DNA of 64,000 bases from RCIO01 sp040880025 (GTDB taxonomy: Bacteria; Pseudomonadota; Alphaproteobacteria; Rhizobiales; Rhizobiaceae). Of the stretch, positions 62,734 to 64,000 are shown piece after piece. The stretch spans positions 62,001 to 126,000 of the forward strand of contig JBBDJD010000021.1 of NCBI GenBank assembly GCA_040880025.1, given 5' to 3'. The notes under the pieces were generated by a model. It was not told the DNA's origin. It saw only the letters and a program-made list of their open reading frames with translations, and ran no database searches. The translations under genes and the position numbers were made by a program. How positions within the stretch are numbered: position 1 is the stretch's first letter; every line of letters begins with the position of its first letter.

Positions 62734-63691
62734 GTTGCGCCCTCTGCCAGTAGCCGGCCCATACGCGGCTGACACCCTGATTGAGTGCGCCGCCTAGCAG
62801 GGCCATAGCGTTGCCGCCGTTGGACCGGCGACGGTGATCTTCAAGCCATGCGGCATGGTTCGCGTACTGGTACAGGTACTTGTGGCTGACGTGGTGATGC
62901 TGGCCACCGACCATGCGGCGAAGGCGGCTGAAGTAGCTTTCAACCCAATTCGTATGCTTGCCGTGACCGTCGCTGTAGCTTTCCGAGTGATTGATGCGGG
63001 TAGAGCGGAACTGCATTTCCAGCGCATCCCAGTGGGTGGCTTCGTCGGCAAACAGGTGAGCATTCGCGGTCATGCGGGCGCGGGCGATTGAGACGCCTTC
63101 CGCTTCCGAGCGGCGCACAAAGGTAAGGGTACGGCCCGAACGCTGGCGAAGGGCGACCACAACGCGGCGCTCGCCCATATTGGCCTTCACGCGGCGGTCA
63201 ACGCGATCTTCAACGCGGTTTTCTTGGCGCGGGTTCTTCTGGAAATACGCGCCGTCAATCTCGACTTCACCGGCCAGCATTTCGTCGGCGGTTTCGGCCG
63301 CAAGGGCTTCGCGCAGCTTGTGCGCCAGAACGAAAGCCGTCTTGTACTGGACGTCCAGATCGCGGTTGAATTGAACCGCCGACATGCCTTTCGATCCGTT
63401 CACAAAGAGGCAGATCGCGGCCAGAAGGTCGGTGAAGGGCATCTTGCGCGAGGCAAACATCGTGCCGCTCGTTACCGAAAACTGCGCATAGCAGGCGGCG
63501 CACTTGAACTTGCGACGGGTCGGAATGTCGTAATGGTCCAGACAGCCGCACTTGGGACAAACCGGCTCGCCATCCGTCGAATGCCAGCGCAGCCGCTTGA
63601 ACGTCGCGTATGCCTTGTCCTCGCCACCCTGGTAGATCGCTTTCAGGGAGAGAGTGCGGGCTTCTGCGGAAAGTAGGAAGTGCTGCGCCAT
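62726..63691 (-). CDS. IS1595-family transposase, element 2
   Basis: This 321-residue protein has a zinc ribbon CPKCGC and CAACYAQF at about residues 34-58, then the DDE domain with VEIDGAYFQK, FADEATHWDAL and HTNWVESYFSRLRR. It differs from the element 1 transposase mostly within the zinc ribbon and at scattered sites. It looks intact and is followed by the overlapping winged-helix-like gene. Confidence 0.95.
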   Translation of the reverse strand: MAQHFLLSAEARTLSLKAIYQGGEDKAYATFKRLRWHSTDGEPVCPKCGCLDHYDIPTRRKFKCAACYAQFSVTSGTMFASRKMPFTDLLAAICLFVNGSKGMSAVQFNRDLDVQYKTAFVLAHKLREALAAETADEMLAGEVEIDGAYFQKNPRQENRVEDRVDRRVKANMGERRVVVALRQRSGRTLTFVRRSEAEGVSIARARMTANAHLFADEATHWDALEMQFRSTRINHSESYSDGHGKHTNWVESYFSRLRRMVGGQHHHVSHKYLYQYANHAAWLEDHRRRSNGGNAMALLGGALNQGVSRVWAGYWQRAQHA

Positions 63692-63795
63692 TTGTCATCA
63701 TATCCGTTACGTGTGTATCGGATATAGTACGTTGACGTAGCGTGCGCAAGGGCATATGTCACTATTTACGATACTTTTTATATCGCAGGTGATAC

Positions 63796-64000
63796 ATGCC
63801 CGACAGAACGGATTTTGAGCAGTTGGCGGCCAACCTCCTAAAGGCCGAATTGAAGCGGAAAGGCGTCACCTACTCGCAGCTCGTGGACAAGCTGGCGGAT
63901 ATGGGCGTTGACGAGAAGGAAGTGAACGTTCGTAATAAGCTGTCTCGGGGGAAATTCACGGCGGCTTTTCTGCTTCAATGCCTATCTGCTATCGGAGCTA
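63796..64000 (+). CDS. DUF6471-like protein of element 2, cut by the window end
   Basis: ATG 63796 opens a frame that stays open to the last base: MPDRTDFEQLAANLLKAELK, then GVTYSQLVDKLADMGVDEKE and LSRGKFTAAFLLQCLSAIGA. It is a clear homologue of the protein at 58713-58955 (shared GVTYxQLVxKLA and RGxFxAAFLLQCL). It is divergent from the transposase gene, as in element 1. Confidence 0.85.
   Translation, partial: MPDRTDFEQLAANLLKAELKRKGVTYSQLVDKLADMGVDEKEVNVRNKLSRGKFTAAFLLQCLSAIGA

Larger units (their letters stand above)
61296..64000. mobile_element. IS1595-family transposable element 2 (right end outside the window)
   Basis: The left end starts CGGCCTTATGTATCAAA, 17 bases identical to the right terminal repeat of element 1. 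Contents are a Panacea-type toxin-antitoxin pair, a winged-helix-like gene overlapping the transposase stop, an IS1595 transposase (minus strand) and a divergent DUF6471 gene cut by the window end. It shares the DUF6471/transposase core with element 1 but in inverted orientation and with different passengers. Confidence 0.8.

Overview
The window is GC-rich, densely coded DNA from an alphaproteobacterium. The best guess is Hyphomicrobiales, family Phyllobacteriaceae (Mesorhizobium and relatives). Supporting signs are a class I lysyl-tRNA synthetase, a PodJ-like polar protein, a HutF-type histidine pathway, a LuxR-LuxI-crotonase quorum-sensing trio, and short two-block palindromic repeats of the kind scattered through rhizobial genomes. 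This placement is inference from gene content; no marker gene was aligned.

Layout. 0.07-11.3 kb: a carbohydrate catabolic locus with a LacI-type repressor divergent from an ABC sugar importer (binding protein, two permeases, ATPase), a sugar isomerase/epimerase, a Gfo/Idh/MocA oxidoreductase, an aldo/keto reductase and a GH43 glycosidase. A perfect 18-bp palindrome and an imperfect copy of it flank the divergent promoters. 11.5-13.2 kb: an alpha/beta hydrolase-OsmC fusion and a GFA protein. 13.2-20.6 kb: a complete histidine utilisation locus, hutIHGU (-) divergent from hutFC (+), around a palindromic operator. 20.7-24.1 kb: two divergent secreted serine proteases and a nitronate monooxygenase-like enzyme. 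24.2-31.4 kb: an anchored hypothetical protein and the four-gene ligase-associated DNA repair cluster (ATP-dependent ligase, MBL exonuclease, Lhr-like helicase, PdeM nuclease). 31.5-37.5 kb: a DUF3429 protein, a TIGR02186 protein, a TauE/SafE exporter and a 1232-residue PodJ-like protein. 38.0-48.6 kb: a MerR regulator followed by a fatty-acid/acyl-CoA degradation run (two acyl-CoA dehydrogenases, two thioesterase-like genes, GST, thiolase, isochorismatase-like hydrolase, FadJ, an HCCA isomerase-like protein and a frameshifted NTF2-like gene). 48.6-53.2 kb: an S24 repressor, an SNase-like protein, class I LysRS, a TerB-like protein and a periplasmic binding protein. 53.3-57.7 kb: luxR, luxI, a crotonase, and a membrane glycosyltransferase broken at its 3' end.

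57.66-64.0 kb is accessory DNA. Two related IS1595-family transposable elements lie back to back in the 3' end of the glycosyltransferase gene. Element 1 has 23-bp terminal inverted repeats (21 of 23 matching) and an 8-bp target duplication, CATCTATG. It carries a membrane protein, a DUF6471 protein, a small HTH protein, a zinc-ribbon protein and a winged-helix-like gene. Element 2 starts immediately after the 8-bp duplication, is inverted in its transposase/DUF6471 core, carries a Panacea-type toxin-antitoxin pair, and runs off the window.

The most interesting signals are the two passenger-carrying IS1595 elements with their structured intergenic region and Panacea module; the luxI-linked crotonase that lacks the usual catalytic glutamates; and a 34-bp near-perfect palindrome upstream of the acyl-CoA genes whose pattern recurs upstream of the distant nitronate monooxygenase gene.
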